A stretch of 64,000 bases of DNA from Dactylosporangium fulvum. GTDB lineage: Bacteria; Actinomycetota; Actinomycetes; Mycobacteriales; Micromonosporaceae. Positions 1 through 8,693 of this stretch are shown here, piece after piece (position 1 is the first letter of the stretch; each line of letters begins with the position of its first letter). The DNA lies in NCBI RefSeq assembly GCF_025137375.1, contig NZ_CP073720.1:2380501-2444500 (forward strand), written 5' to 3'. The position numbers were made by a program, and so were the translations under genes. Under the pieces are notes generated by a model. The model was given only the letters and a program-made list of their open reading frames with translations. It did no database searches and was not told the origin of the DNA.

Positions 1-488
1 ACCCGCAGCGCCGTCAGGCTCAGCGCGCCGAGCAGCGTCAGCACCGCCGAGGTGCCCGACTGCGCCACCTGCTGGAGCATCAGCTCGACGTTCTCGACGT
101 CCCGGACGACCTTGGTCTGCAGCAGGCTCGCGCCGGCCCGCGTGTGGAAGCCGATCGACAACTGCTGCAGCCGCCCCGCGAGCGCCGAGCGCAGGTCGGT
201 GCCGAGATGCCGGACGACCAGGCTCATCTGCCGGACCCACAGCATGTGCATCGGGATGTTCTGGAGCAGCACGACGGCCAGCACCGAGGCGTTGAGCCAC
301 AGCTGGCTCACCGGCCGGTGCTGGACGACGATGTCGATGATGTTGGCGGTGATCAGGGGCAGCAGCCAGATCGGGCTGTCCTTCACCGCGAACGCGACGG
401 TCGCCAGGGCGATGCGCCACTTGCCGGGCGCGAGCAGGCGGATCGTGGTGCGCACCGGCCGGCGGCCGTCGAATTCCATGGACTTCAT
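1..488 (-). CDS. ABC exporter, N-terminal membrane domain (partial)
   Basis: Minus-strand gene running off the left edge, so only about 160 N-terminal residues are visible. Four or so hydrophobic stretches (for example WLLPLITANIIDIVV and LWLNASVLAVLLLQNIP) and the segment with LGTDLRSALAGRLQQLS followed by FHTRAGASLLQTKVVRDVE are typical of the membrane domain of half-size ABC exporters, where they form the first helices and coupling helix. The ATPase domain would lie outside the window. Start is ATG at 488 (MKSMEFDG) or ATG at 479 (MEFDG); neither has a strong ribosome site. Substrate cannot be told. Confidence 0.8.
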   Translation of the reverse strand, partial: MKSMEFDGRRPVRTTIRLLAPGKWRIALATVAFAVKDSPIWLLPLITANIIDIVVQHRPVSQLWLNASVLAVVLLQNIPMHMLWVRQMSLVVRHLGTDLRSALAGRLQQLSIGFHTRAGASLLQTKVVRDVENVELMLQQVAQSGTSAVLTLLGALSLTALR

Positions 489-597
489 CCGATCGCACCG
501 GCCCGCCCGGGCTCAACGTCATCGACGTCACACGGGTGGCCGACACTGGCCGTACCGGGGGCAGAAAGTGTCGGACCGGGGCGGTAGCCTGCTGGAC

Positions 598-1224
598 ATG
601 ACGCAGCCACCGTATGGATCTGAGCCATACTCGTCGAATCCGTATGGCCAGCCGAGTCCGTACGAGCAGCCGTCGCCGTATGGACAGCCGTCGCCGTATG
701 GACAACCGCAGTACGGGCAACCCGCGTTGCCGTCGACCCAGCCTCCCATGTCGGCGCCGCCCTCGTCAGCCCCGCCCGGCTCGGGCGCGCCGTATTCGCC
801 GACCTACCAGCTGCCCGTCTCCGGCGTGCCGACCTCGGGCGGCTACGACCCGTATGGGCAGGCCGCCTACGCGCAGCCGGCCTACGGCGTGCCCGTCGCG
901 GCGGGCGCCCCGGCATACGACCCGGTGACCGGCCAGCCGTATTCGGACAAGAACAAGCTCGTCGCCGGCCTGCTCCAGCTGCTGCCGAGCCTGTTCTTCC
1001 TCCTGGGCGGCATCGGCCGGCTCTACGCGGGCAACATCGCGCTCGGCGTGACCCAGCTGGTCCTCAGCGTGGTCGTCGGCTGGGTCGCCTTCGTGTGCGG
1101 CTTCTTCCTGTTCATTCCGTTCCTCGTCTCCGGCGGCCTGTGGCTCTGGTTCGTCATCGACGGCATCATGATGCTCGCCGGCCGCCCGGTCGACGGCGAG
1201 GGCCGCCCGCTCCGCCCCAACTGA
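598..1224 (+). CDS. TM2-domain membrane protein with Pro/Tyr/Gln-rich N-terminus
   Basis: 208 residues. The first ~110 are low-complexity, built from repeats such as PYGQPSPYGQP; the C-terminal ~90 form a TM2 domain: a basic KNKLVAG lead, a first helix LLQLLPSLFFLLGGIGRLYAG, and a second helical pair around VLSVVVGWVAFVCGFF and a FVIDGIMML motif. TM2 proteins are small inner-membrane proteins of unclear role. ATG at 598 is chosen because it is the first start in frame after unrelated upstream sequence and gives the usual disordered-plus-TM2 architecture. It is divergent from the ABC exporter gene. Confidence 0.88.
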   Translation: MTQPPYGSEPYSSNPYGQPSPYEQPSPYGQPSPYGQPQYGQPALPSTQPPMSAPPSSAPPGSGAPYSPTYQLPVSGVPTSGGYDPYGQAAYAQPAYGVPVAAGAPAYDPVTGQPYSDKNKLVAGLLQLLPSLFFLLGGIGRLYAGNIALGVTQLVLSVVVGWVAFVCGFFLFIPFLVSGGLWLWFVIDGIMMLAGRPVDGEGRPLRPN

Positions 1225-1255
1225 TCCGTCGCCGGGTCCTCACCGGTTCTCGCGT

Positions 1256-1429
1256 TCAGCGGCCCTGTCGGCGGTGCAGCAGCATCTCCGACGGGCCGAA
1301 GAACCTGTGCCCGACCCCGCAGCGCAGATGGACGTGCTCCACCGGCCCATCGGTCGACGTAACCATGCCGTGCGAGCGCGAGGCCGCCGGAAGCCCACAT
1401 TCCGGACAGCCCACAAGTTCCGTCGTCAT
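1256..1429 (-). CDS. small zinc-ribbon-like protein
   Basis: 57 residues starting MTTELVGCPECG at ATG 1429, with GGAAGG five to six bases upstream in gene orientation. CPEC near residue 8 and a single later Cys (LRCGVGH, about residue 36) with His residues suggest a small zinc ribbon in which His may replace a fourth Cys. Small proteins of this kind (CPxCG, then STDGPVEHV, then CxxGHxFxGP) recur in actinobacteria without known role. The RBS and family-like ending FFGPSEMLL support a real gene. Convergent with the TM2 gene. Confidence 0.7.
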   Translation of the reverse strand: MTTELVGCPECGLPAASRSHGMVTSTDGPVEHVHLRCGVGHRFFGPSEMLLHRRQGR

Positions 1430-1501
1430 GCCGCCTTCCACGCACGGCGCCACCCGTCCGGCCAGGCACAGTCATCGACCCGACGCATCGGTCCCGCTTC
1501 A

Positions 1502-1553
1502 TGATCGTGGGAAACTTCCTGTTGCCCGGACGGCCTGAAGTTTCCTGGATCAC
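1502..1553. repeat. intergenic palindrome, GATC..GGAAACTTC type
   Basis: Imperfect inverted repeat: left arm TGATCGTGGGAAACTTC at 1502-1518; right arm at about 1537-1553 whose complement reads TGATCCAGGAAACTTC; the loop is about 18 nt. It stands alone between genes and shares its plan with the hairpin at 2268-2321. Probably a REP-like element; function unknown. Confidence 0.7.
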
Positions 1554-1784
1554 GACTGTTCGAGCGCTCAGCCCCACGGCCCAGCCCCCAGCGCCAGCCG
1601 ATCACCCGCGAACCCGGCATCGGAGACTGCTCCTCCCCGCATCTCGTCGGTTCTCCTCGCGTTGCCCTCCCGTTCCTCCTCGCCGCTCCTCGCCGCAGGT
1701 CGACGCTGGACGGCCGACCCGAGACCGCGAGCACGACGCCAAGGCAGATCCGCAGCCCGTCGGCGGCCGTCATGACCACTCCCA

Positions 1785-2200
1785 CCGGGTCGGCCGGCGG
1801 CTGGTGTTCGGGTGCCCGACTGCTCCTGCTGGTTGGCCTGTTGGCGGCTGGTGTTCGGTGCCTGACTGTTCCTGCTGGTTGGCCAGTCGGCGGTTGGTGT
1901 TCGGTGTCGGACTGTTTCGCTGGTCGGCTGGGGTTGGCGCTCGGTGTCGGGTTGCTCGTGCTGGTCGGCTGGGGGTTCGTGTTCGCGTCCGACTGTGCTC
2001 GCTGGCGGATTGGTGTTCGGTGTCGGACTGCTTCTGCTCGTCGGCTGGGGTTGGCGTTCGGTGTCGGACTATTTCCACTGGTGGCTGATGGTTTGCATTC
2101 GGTGTCCGGCCGCTTCCGCTGGTCGGCTGGCGGTTGCATTCGGCGTCCGATCGCTCCCGCTGGTCGGCTGGCGGTTCGCATTCGGCATCGGCTTCCCCTT
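1785..2200. repeat. degenerate tandem repeat, unit about 40-47 bp
   Basis: About nine diverged head-to-tail copies built around CTGGTCGGCTGG then GGTTGGTGTTCGGTGTCGG. Recognisable copies of the T/G-rich core begin near 1801, 1848, 1894, 1934, 1975 and 2010 and continue to about 2190. All frames through it give low-complexity peptides without a start and ribosome site that fit, so I take it as non-coding. It lies between two palindromes (1502-1553 and 2268-2321), and with the sequence to 3089 makes a gene-free stretch of about 1.6 kb. Confidence 0.75.
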
Positions 2201-2267
2201 CCACGTGGCTGGCGTGTGCTGGAGGGAGTCAAATCGTCATTCATCGATTGGATTCGCCACGAATTCT

Positions 2268-2321
2268 CATGATCCCGGAGACTTGTGGTACCCCAGGCGA
2301 CACAAAGTCTTCGCGATCATG
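2268..2321. repeat. strong intergenic hairpin, GATC..GAGACTTGTG type
   Basis: Left arm CATGATCCCGGAGACTTGTG (2268-2287) and right arm 2301-2321, whose complement is CATGATCGCGAAGACTTTGTG split as CATGATCGCG then AAGACTTTGTG. There are two mismatches and one bulged base, with a 13-nt loop. The flanks (2225-2345) are AT-rich compared with the rest of the window. Similar in plan to 1502-1553, so the two are probably members of one dispersed family. Confidence 0.75.
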
Positions 2322-2439
2322 GAAAAGTGAATTAATACACGTTCATCGATGCACCAAGATGTCTGGAATGTCTCCTCTATCGGGGCTGTCGACGGGCTGG
2401 TCTCTTTTGCGGCTGCGAAACGTGGAGTGATCCGCGCCT

Positions 2440-2900
2440 AGTCTTGGCCCGCGACCCGGTGCGCATCGGTCCCGGCGCCCGGCCCACCCAGCGCCACCCG
2501 GCCCGGTGTCCGACCCGGCCCGAACCGGTGTCCTGCCCAGTCCGGTCCGGCGTCCGATCCGACCCGGCTCGGCGTCTGACCTGGTGTTCGACTCAGCGCC
2601 TGCCCGGCGTGCAGTCCGGCGTCCGACACTGGTGTCCGACTCGGCTTCTGGTTCGACGTCCTGCCTGGCTCCTGGCTCGGCGTCTTGCTTGACGCCCCGG
2701 CCCGGCATCCAGCGACCCGGCCGACTCCCAGCGGGCTGACCTCAGGCCGGAGTGAGCGCAGCATCCCGCATTTTGCGCTTGGTATTCCGCACTCGACCCT
2801 GGCCCGGCACCCTGGCCCGGCACCCCGGCACTTGACCGGGCATCCGGCCCGGCACCTGGCCCGGCATCCGGCCCGGCACTTGGTCCTGGTGCTCGGCCCG
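2440..2900. repeat. degenerate short tandem repeats, CCGGCGTCCGAC type
   Basis: Runs of 15-20 bp variants of CCGGTGTCCGACCCGGCC to about 2720, then CCGGCACCTGGCCCGGCAT variants at 2800-2900. Translations in all frames are low-complexity (Pro/Gly/Arg repeats) and I see no coherent start. No gene is called between 1430 and 3089. Confidence 0.7.
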
Positions 2901-3089
2901 GCACTCGGCTCCGGCAACCGGTCCCTGCTCGCGCCGGTCGCCGGCTTCGTCCTGGAGTTCAGCGTCCGGGCCGGCGTCGAGCGACCCGAACCCCACCTCG
3001 GCGGGCTCGGCGGGCCGTGGTGCCGGACCCGTCGCGTCGCGGCAGCGTGCGAAGAAGCTGTAGCGGGCCGGCCTGGGTTGACCTCAGGT

Positions 3090-4346
3090 TCATCGAGGCA
3101 GGCGGATGCCGCGGATCGACGCGTCCAGCACCTGGGCGGTGTGGGCCAGGCGGATCTTGCCGCCCGCTCGGGTCACGCCTGCGGAGATCTGCATCAGGCA
3201 GCCGGGGTTGGCGGTCACCAGCACCTCGGCGCCGGTGGCCAGCACATTGTGCGCCTTGCGGTCGGCCAGCTCCGCTGCCGGGTCCGCGTTCAGGATGTTC
3301 CACACCCCCGCCGACCCGCAACATATCTCGCCGTCCGGGATTTCGCGCAGCTGCAGGTCGGGGATTTCGCGCAGCAAGGTCCGTGGCTGGGTGCGCACGC
3401 CCTGGGCGTGGGCCAGGTGGCAGGCGTCGTGGTAGGCCACCGTCAACGGCAGGGGGTGGCGCGGGGCCACCGGGCCCAGCTCGGTCAGGATCTCGGAGAG
3501 GTCGCGCACCCGTGATGCCAGGTCCGCCGCCCGCGCCGAGTATGCCGGATCGTCCGCCAGCAGCGTCCCCAGTTCCTTCAGCGACGAACCGCAGCCTGCC
3601 GCGTTCACGACCAGTGCGTCCACGCCGGCCGTGGTGAACGTGTCGACGATCGACCGCGCGAATCGTACCGCCTCGGCATGGCGTCCATTGTGGACGCTTA
3701 GGGCGCCGCAGCAGCCCTGGCCCGGCGGCACGACCACGTCGCAGCCCTCGGCGGCCAGCACCCGGACGGTGGCGGCGTTCACCGACGGGAAGAACGCGTC
3801 CTGCACGCACCCGGTCAGCATCCCGACCACCGCACGGCGCGGGCCGACCGCTCGGACCAGCGGCGGCAGCGGGACCGCCCGGCGCGCCGGCGGGGCCAGG
3901 TCGGTCAGCGTCGCCAGGGTCGCCGGCAGATACCGTCGCAAGGGCAGACCCAGCATCTGGTACGCCCTGAGCGGCACCTTGGCGACCCGGAGCCGCCGCG
4001 GATAGGGGAACAGGGCGAACACCGCACCCCGCAGCGCCCGCTCCGCCGGGCCGCGATGCCGGGCCTCCTCGACCTGGACGCGGGTCTGCTCGATCAGCGT
4101 GTCGTACCGCACGCCGGAGGGGCAGGCCGTCACGCACGCCATGCAGCCCAGGCACGCGTCGAAGTGGCCGGCCATGGTCGCCGTCAGCGGCTCGCCCTGG
4201 GACTCCTGGAGCATGAGCTGGATCCGGCCGCGCGGGGAGTCCATCTCCTCGCCCCACAGCACGTACGTCGGGCAGGTCGGCAGGCAGAATCCACAGTGGA
4301 CGCAGTCGCCGATCAGCTCGGGCCGGGACCGTTCCTCGATGGACAT
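3090..4346 (-). CDS. glcF: glycolate oxidase iron-sulfur subunit GlcF
   Basis: 418 residues. Carries electrons for glycolate dehydrogenase, which oxidises glycolate to glyoxylate at the inner membrane. Two 4Fe-4S motifs are visible: C15-x2-C18-x2-C21-x3-C25 (CVHCGFCLPTC) and C65-x2-C68-x2-C71-x3-C75 (CLGCMACVTAC). The C-terminal half has two cysteine-rich CCG modules (GQGCCGAL and EICCGSAGVWN), as in GlcF and HdrD-like subunits. Length is normal for GlcF. Its ATG overlaps the stop of glcE by one base; it is the last gene of aceB-glcD-glcE-glcF. Confidence 0.93.
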   Translation of the reverse strand: MSIEERSRPELIGDCVHCGFCLPTCPTYVLWGEEMDSPRGRIQLMLQESQGEPLTATMAGHFDACLGCMACVTACPSGVRYDTLIEQTRVQVEEARHRGPAERALRGAVFALFPYPRRLRVAKVPLRAYQMLGLPLRRYLPATLATLTDLAPPARRAVPLPPLVRAVGPRRAVVGMLTGCVQDAFFPSVNAATVRVLAAEGCDVVVPPGQGCCGALSVHNGRHAEAVRFARSIVDTFTTAGVDALVVNAAGCGSSLKELGTLLADDPAYSARAADLASRVRDLSEILTELGPVAPRHPLPLTVAYHDACHLAHAQGVRTQPRTLLREIPDLQLREIPDGEICCGSAGVWNILNADPAAELADRKAHNVLATGAEVLVTANPGCLMQISAGVTRAGGKIRLAHTAQVLDASIRGIRLPR

Positions 4347-5536
4347 CAGATGCCTCCCACGAACCGGCCGGGGGCGAGGGTGCCCGCGGGGTCGAACTGC
4401 TCCTTGACCCGGCGCATCAGGTCGAGGCCGTCAACGTGGCCCCAGACGTCGACGCGGGCCCGGATCGCCGGCGGGGCGGTCAGCACGACACAGTGGCCGG
4501 CGCCGGCGCGGGTCGCCGCCCGCAGGTCGCTGACCACCCCCGCGACGACACCCGGGTCGGTGCCGCCGGGGAGACCGGCGTAGAGGACTCCGGTGCCCGC
4601 CGAGCCGCGCACCCGCAACGGTACGTCGTGCAGCCGGGCGGTGACGCCGGCGGCCGTCAGCAGGTACGGCACCCGGGACAGCGCCGACGTGAGCTTCATG
4701 CCGACGTCGCCCGGCCCCCACGGGTATTCGCCCCAGCCCGGCGGCGGGTCGTCGGACGCGGTGGCGCCGTCGCCGAGCAGCTTCTGGAGGTCGGCGGCGC
4801 GCTGGGCGACCCCGGCGGGCACCCCCTCGACCAGCGCGGTCACCGTGAGCGGCGCGGCGTCGGACTGGACCGTGTCGATCTCCAGGGCACTCGGCACGAC
4901 CTGGGCGCCGAGGACCGCGGACACGGCCCGCCCGGCCTCGTCCGGGCCTTCGACGCAGACCGAGACGAAGCGGCTCGCGGCGGGGAGCGGATGCAGCCGG
5001 AACGCGCACTCGGTGATCACGCCGAGGGTGCCGTACGACCCGGCGACGAGCTTGCCCAGGTCATACCCGGCGACGTTCTTCACGACCTTGCCGCCGGCCC
5101 GGGCGACGACGCCGTCGGCACGGACCACGGTGACGCCGATGAGCAGGTCACGGACGGTGCCGTACAGCATGCGCCGGGGGCCGGACGCGTTGACGGCGAC
5201 CGTGCCGCCGATCGTGGACCCGGGCAGTGGCTCGTCGAGGGCCAGCTGCTGGCCGGCCGGGCGCAGCGCGTCCTGCACCTGGCGCAGCGGGGTGCCGGCC
5301 CGGACCACCGCGACGAGGTCACCGGCCGCGTGCTCGACCAGGCCACACAGTTCGGCGGTCTCCAGGATCAGGTCGAGCCGCTGCGGCGGCAGCGCCCAGT
5401 CCTGCCGGGTGCCGCCGCCCCGGACGACCAGCGCCAGGCCGCCCTTCGCGGCACCCTTGACCACGTCGGCCACCTCGGCGGTCGACGAGGGGGTCGCGAC
5501 GGCGGCGGCGGACACCCCCGCGATCTCCGCTGACAT
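4346..5536 (-). CDS. glcE: glycolate oxidase FAD-binding subunit GlcE
   Basis: 396 residues. FAD-binding PCMH-type fold: VVRGGGTRQDWALPP near residue 38, then LPGSTIGGTVAVNASGPRR near residue 105 and GGKVVKNVAGYDLGKL near residue 147, which form the FAD site typical of GlcE. It lacks the long catalytic C-domain of GlcD, as expected for this partner. It sits between glcD (3-bp gap) and glcF (1-bp overlap), so the three are translated together as one dehydrogenase complex. Confidence 0.92.
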   Translation of the reverse strand: MSAEIAGVSAAAVATPSSTAEVADVVKGAAKGGLALVVRGGGTRQDWALPPQRLDLILETAELCGLVEHAAGDLVAVVRAGTPLRQVQDALRPAGQQLALDEPLPGSTIGGTVAVNASGPRRMLYGTVRDLLIGVTVVRADGVVARAGGKVVKNVAGYDLGKLVAGSYGTLGVITECAFRLHPLPAASRFVSVCVEGPDEAGRAVSAVLGAQVVPSALEIDTVQSDAAPLTVTALVEGVPAGVAQRAADLQKLLGDGATASDDPPPGWGEYPWGPGDVGMKLTSALSRVPYLLTAAGVTARLHDVPLRVRGSAGTGVLYAGLPGGTDPGVVAGVVSDLRAATRAGAGHCVVLTAPPAIRARVDVWGHVDGLDLMRRVKEQFDPAGTLAPGRFVGGI

Positions 5537-5539
5537 CTT

Positions 5540-6997
5540 CTAGAACACCTCCGCGACGCCGGCCTCCTGGAGCGGGTGGGCCCCCTTGCGTCTGCCGGGG
5601 ACCTCGCCGCACAGCCGCGGGGTCGGGAACACCTTGCCCGGGTTGGCCAGGCCCCGCGGGTCGAACGCGCACCGCACCAGCTGCATCGTGTCGAGGTCGT
5701 CCTCGGAGTACATGCGCGGGAGGTGCTTCGCCTTGTCGATGCCGACGCCGTGCTCGCCGGTGATCGAGCCGCCGTGCTGGACGCAGATGTCGAGGATCGC
5801 GCCGGACACGGTCTCGGCGCGCTCGGCCTGGCCCGTCACCGTCTCGTCGAACAGCACGAGCGGGTGCAGGTTGCCGTCACCGGCGTGGAACACGTTGGCG
5901 ACCCGGATGCCGTGCTCGGCGGCGATCTCGCCGATGCGGGTCAGCACCTGCGGCAGCGCGGTCCGCGGGATGACGCCGTCCTGCACGATGTAGTCCGGGC
6001 TGATCCGCCCGACGGCCGCGAACGCCGACTTGCGCCCCTTCCAGAACAGGGCCCGCTCGGCGTCGTCGGCCGCGATGCGGATCTCGAAGGCGCCGTGCTG
6101 CCGGCAGAAGTCCTCCACCGCCGTGAACTGCGCCTCCACCTCGGCCTGGGGGCCGTCGAGCTCAACGATGAGCACCGCGCCGGCGCCTTCGGGGTAGCCG
6201 CAGTGCACTGCGGCCTCGGCCGCCTCGATCGCGAGGGCGTCCATCATCTCCACGGCGGCGGGCACGACCCCCGCCGCGATGATCGCCGACGTGGCGACAC
6301 CCGCCTGGTCGGTGCCGGGGAACGCCGCGAGCAGCGTGCGGACGGTCTCCGGCAGGCGCGTCAGACGTACCGTCACCTCCGTCGCGATGCCGAGGGTGCC
6401 TTCGGAACCGACGAACGCGCCGAGCAGGTCGTATCCGGGGGCGTCCGGCGTCCGGCCGCCGAGCCGGACCAGGTCGCCGTCGGGCGTCACGATCTGCACG
6501 CCGGTGACGTGGTTGGTGGTGAAGCCGTACTTCAGGCAGTGCGCCCCGCCGGAGTTCTCCGCGACGTTGCCGCCGATCGAGCAGATCTGCTGGCTCGACG
6601 GGTCGGGCGCGTAGTAGTAGCCGTGCGGGTTCGCGACCCGGCTGACCTGCAGGTTGATCACTCCGGGCTCGACGACGGCCCGCTCGTCCTCCGGTGCGAC
6701 CTCGACGATCGACCGCAGCTGGGAGGTGACGATGAGCGCGCCGTCGGCGTGCGGCAGCGCACCGCCGGACAGGCCGGTGCCCGAGCCGCGGGCCACGAAG
6801 GGCACACCCGCGGCGACGCAGGCCCGCACGACGTCCGCGCATTCGTCGGCAGTGCGGGGAAACACGACGATGCCGGGGATGACGCGGTAGTGCGTGAGCC
6901 CGTCGCACTCATACGTGCGCAGCTGCTGACGGTCGGTCAGCACCTGGTCCGGCCGAAGTGTCTCCCGCAGCGTCGCCGCCAGCGCCTCGATGGTCAT
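5540..6997 (-). CDS. glcD: glycolate oxidase catalytic FAD subunit GlcD
   Basis: 485 residues, a usual GlcD length. The FAD-binding domain has VARGSGTGLSGGALP near residue 70 and SIGGNVAENSGGAHCLKYG near residue 142; the C-terminal FAD-oxidase cap has VANVFHAGDGNLHPLVLFD, SITGEHGVGIDKAKHLP and the ending AFDPRGLANPGKVFP. It oxidises glycolate (or D-lactate-like 2-hydroxyacids). ATG at 6997 has GGGCGGG upstream and starts 10 bp after the aceB stop. Substrate assignment rests on glcE and glcF as neighbours. Confidence 0.93.
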   Translation of the reverse strand: MTIEALAATLRETLRPDQVLTDRQQLRTYECDGLTHYRVIPGIVVFPRTADECADVVRACVAAGVPFVARGSGTGLSGGALPHADGALIVTSQLRSIVEVAPEDERAVVEPGVINLQVSRVANPHGYYYAPDPSSQQICSIGGNVAENSGGAHCLKYGFTTNHVTGVQIVTPDGDLVRLGGRTPDAPGYDLLGAFVGSEGTLGIATEVTVRLTRLPETVRTLLAAFPGTDQAGVATSAIIAAGVVPAAVEMMDALAIEAAEAAVHCGYPEGAGAVLIVELDGPQAEVEAQFTAVEDFCRQHGAFEIRIAADDAERALFWKGRKSAFAAVGRISPDYIVQDGVIPRTALPQVLTRIGEIAAEHGIRVANVFHAGDGNLHPLVLFDETVTGQAERAETVSGAILDICVQHGGSITGEHGVGIDKAKHLPRMYSEDDLDTMQLVRCAFDPRGLANPGKVFPTPRLCGEVPGRRKGAHPLQEAGVAEVF

Positions 6998-7007
6998 GTT
7001 CCCGCCC

Positions 7008-8567
7008 TCATGCCATCCTTTCGTACGCCGGCAAGGTCAGGAAGTCCACGAATTCGTCCGCCACGGCCACCTCCATGAACAGGGCACGGGCGGCGGAGTG
7101 GTCGCCGTCCAGCTTCGCGAGCTCCTCGTCGGCGATCCGCTCGACCATCTCGCGGGTCACCGGCTCGCCGGTGTCGGCGAGCGTCACGCCGTTGTGCAGC
7201 CACTGCCAGACCTGCGAGCGGGAGATCTCCGCCGTGGCCGCGTCCTCCATCAGGTTGTTGATCGCGACGGCGCCGGTGCCCTTGAGCCACGCCTCGAGGT
7301 ACTGCACGCCGACGCTCACGGCGTTGCGCAGCCCGGTCTCGGTCCGCGCGCCCGGCGTGTCCCCGATCGCCAGCAGGTCCGCGGCGCCCACCTGCACGTC
7401 GTCGCGGACGCGGTCGAGCTGGTTGGGGCGGTCGGCCAGTACACCGTCGAAGATCTCCCGGCAGACGGGCACCAGGTCGGGGTGTGCCACCCAGGATCCG
7501 TCGAAGCCGTCGTTCGCCTCGCGCGTCTTGTCGGCGGACACCTTCTCCAGCGCGACCCGGTTGACCTCCGGGTCGCGGCGGCTGGGGATGAACGCGGCCA
7601 TGCCGCCGATCGCGTGCGCGCCGCGCTTGTGACAGGTGTGCACCAGCAGTTCCGTGTAGGCGCGCATGAACGGCACCGTCATCGTCACCGAGTCGCGGTC
7701 CGGGAGGAGGAACTCGTTGCCGCGGGTGCGGAATTTTTTGATGACGCTGAACATGTAGTCCCAGCGGCCGGCGTTGAGCCCTGCGGAGTGCTCCCGCAGC
7801 TCGTAGAGGATCTCCTCCATCTCGAACGCCGCCGGGAACGTCTCGATGAGCACCGTCGCGCGGATCGTGCCGAGCGGGCGGCCGAAGCGCTCCTCGGCGA
7901 AGGTGAAGACGTCGTTCCACAGCCGGGCCTCGAGGTGCGCCTCCATCTTCGGCAGGTAGAAGTAGGGCCGGGTGGCGAGGTGGTTGTGGAAGAAGTACAG
8001 GCCGAAGTCGATCAGCGAGCCGGAGGTCGGCTGCCCGTCGACGAGGATGTGCTTCTCCGGCAGGTGCCAGCCGCGGGGCCGCACGACGATCGTCGGCCGC
8101 GGGCCGTCGGTCAGTTCATACGACTTTCCCTCCGGGGAGGTGTACGAGAGGGTGCCGGCGACCGCGTCGCGCAGGTTGAGCTGGCCGCGGACGACGTTGT
8201 CCCACAGTGGCGTGTTGGCGTCCTCGTGGTCGGCGAGCCAGACCTTCGCGCCGGAGTTGAGGGCGTTGATCGTCATCTTCGCGTCGGTCGGCCCGGTGAT
8301 CTCGACCCGCCGATCGACCAGGCCCGGCGCCGGCTCGGCCACCCGCCAGTCGCCCTCGCGGATCTCGCGGGTCTCCGGCAGGAAGCCCAGCGTGCCGCCG
8401 GTGGTGAGGGCGGCCTCCCGCTCCTTGCGCGCGTCGAGCAGCTCCAGCCGCCGCCCGTCGAAGGCGCGGTGCAGGTCTGCCAGGAAACTCAGAGCTTCTT
8501 CGGTGAGGATCTCGGCGAAGCGATCCGTGAGCGGTCCGGTAATCTCGACGCCCGTAGCGTTGCCCAT
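7008..8567 (-). CDS. aceB: malate synthase A
   Basis: 519 residues. Condenses glyoxylate with acetyl-CoA to malate. The malate synthase signature is present as [17 protein letters not shown] (about residues 257-273), with the conserved [12 protein letters not shown] region near residue 115 and the catalytic-loop [11 protein letters not shown] near residue 355. Length fits the A isoform. It is first in the operon with glcDEF, so glyoxylate made from glycolate is directly used; the purine operon at 31-41 kb is a second possible glyoxylate source. Divergent from the FKBP gene. Confidence 0.95.
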   Translation of the reverse strand: MGNATGVEITGPLTDRFAEILTEEALSFLADLHRAFDGRRLELLDARKEREAALTTGGTLGFLPETREIREGDWRVAEPAPGLVDRRVEITGPTDAKMTINALNSGAKVWLADHEDANTPLWDNVVRGQLNLRDAVAGTLSYTSPEGKSYELTDGPRPTIVVRPRGWHLPEKHILVDGQPTSGSLIDFGLYFFHNHLATRPYFYLPKMEAHLEARLWNDVFTFAEERFGRPLGTIRATVLIETFPAAFEMEEILYELREHSAGLNAGRWDYMFSVIKKFRTRGNEFLLPDRDSVTMTVPFMRAYTELLVHTCHKRGAHAIGGMAAFIPSRRDPEVNRVALEKVSADKTREANDGFDGSWVAHPDLVPVCREIFDGVLADRPNQLDRVRDDVQVGAADLLAIGDTPGARTETGLRNAVSVGVQYLEAWLKGTGAVAINNLMEDAATAEISRSQVWQWLHNGVTLADTGEPVTREMVERIADEELAKLDGDHSAARALFMEVAVADEFVDFLTLPAYERMA

Positions 8568-8693
8568 ATGCCGACCTTAGGCCAATCTCGAAGGACCCGG
8601 GGCGTGCCACAGAGCGTGTGATATGGGAAGCTCTGCCGAGGCAAACTCAGGTCCATCAAATTCGTGGCCGTCCAGCAGGGGAGTCGTCGAACT

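Noticed and set aside
1785-2200. Possible CRISPR array
   Set aside because: Repeats are diverged with no constant repeat/unique spacer alternation, and no cas genes are present.
1426-2244. 272-codon minus-strand frame through the 1.8-2.2 kb repeats
   Set aside because: Repetitive TPNANP-type peptide follows the DNA repeat; no ribosome site or signal sequence. Kept as a repeat tract only.
5576-7078. 500-codon plus-strand frame opposite glcD
   Set aside because: Antisense shadow; glcD on the minus strand has full FAD-oxidase motifs.
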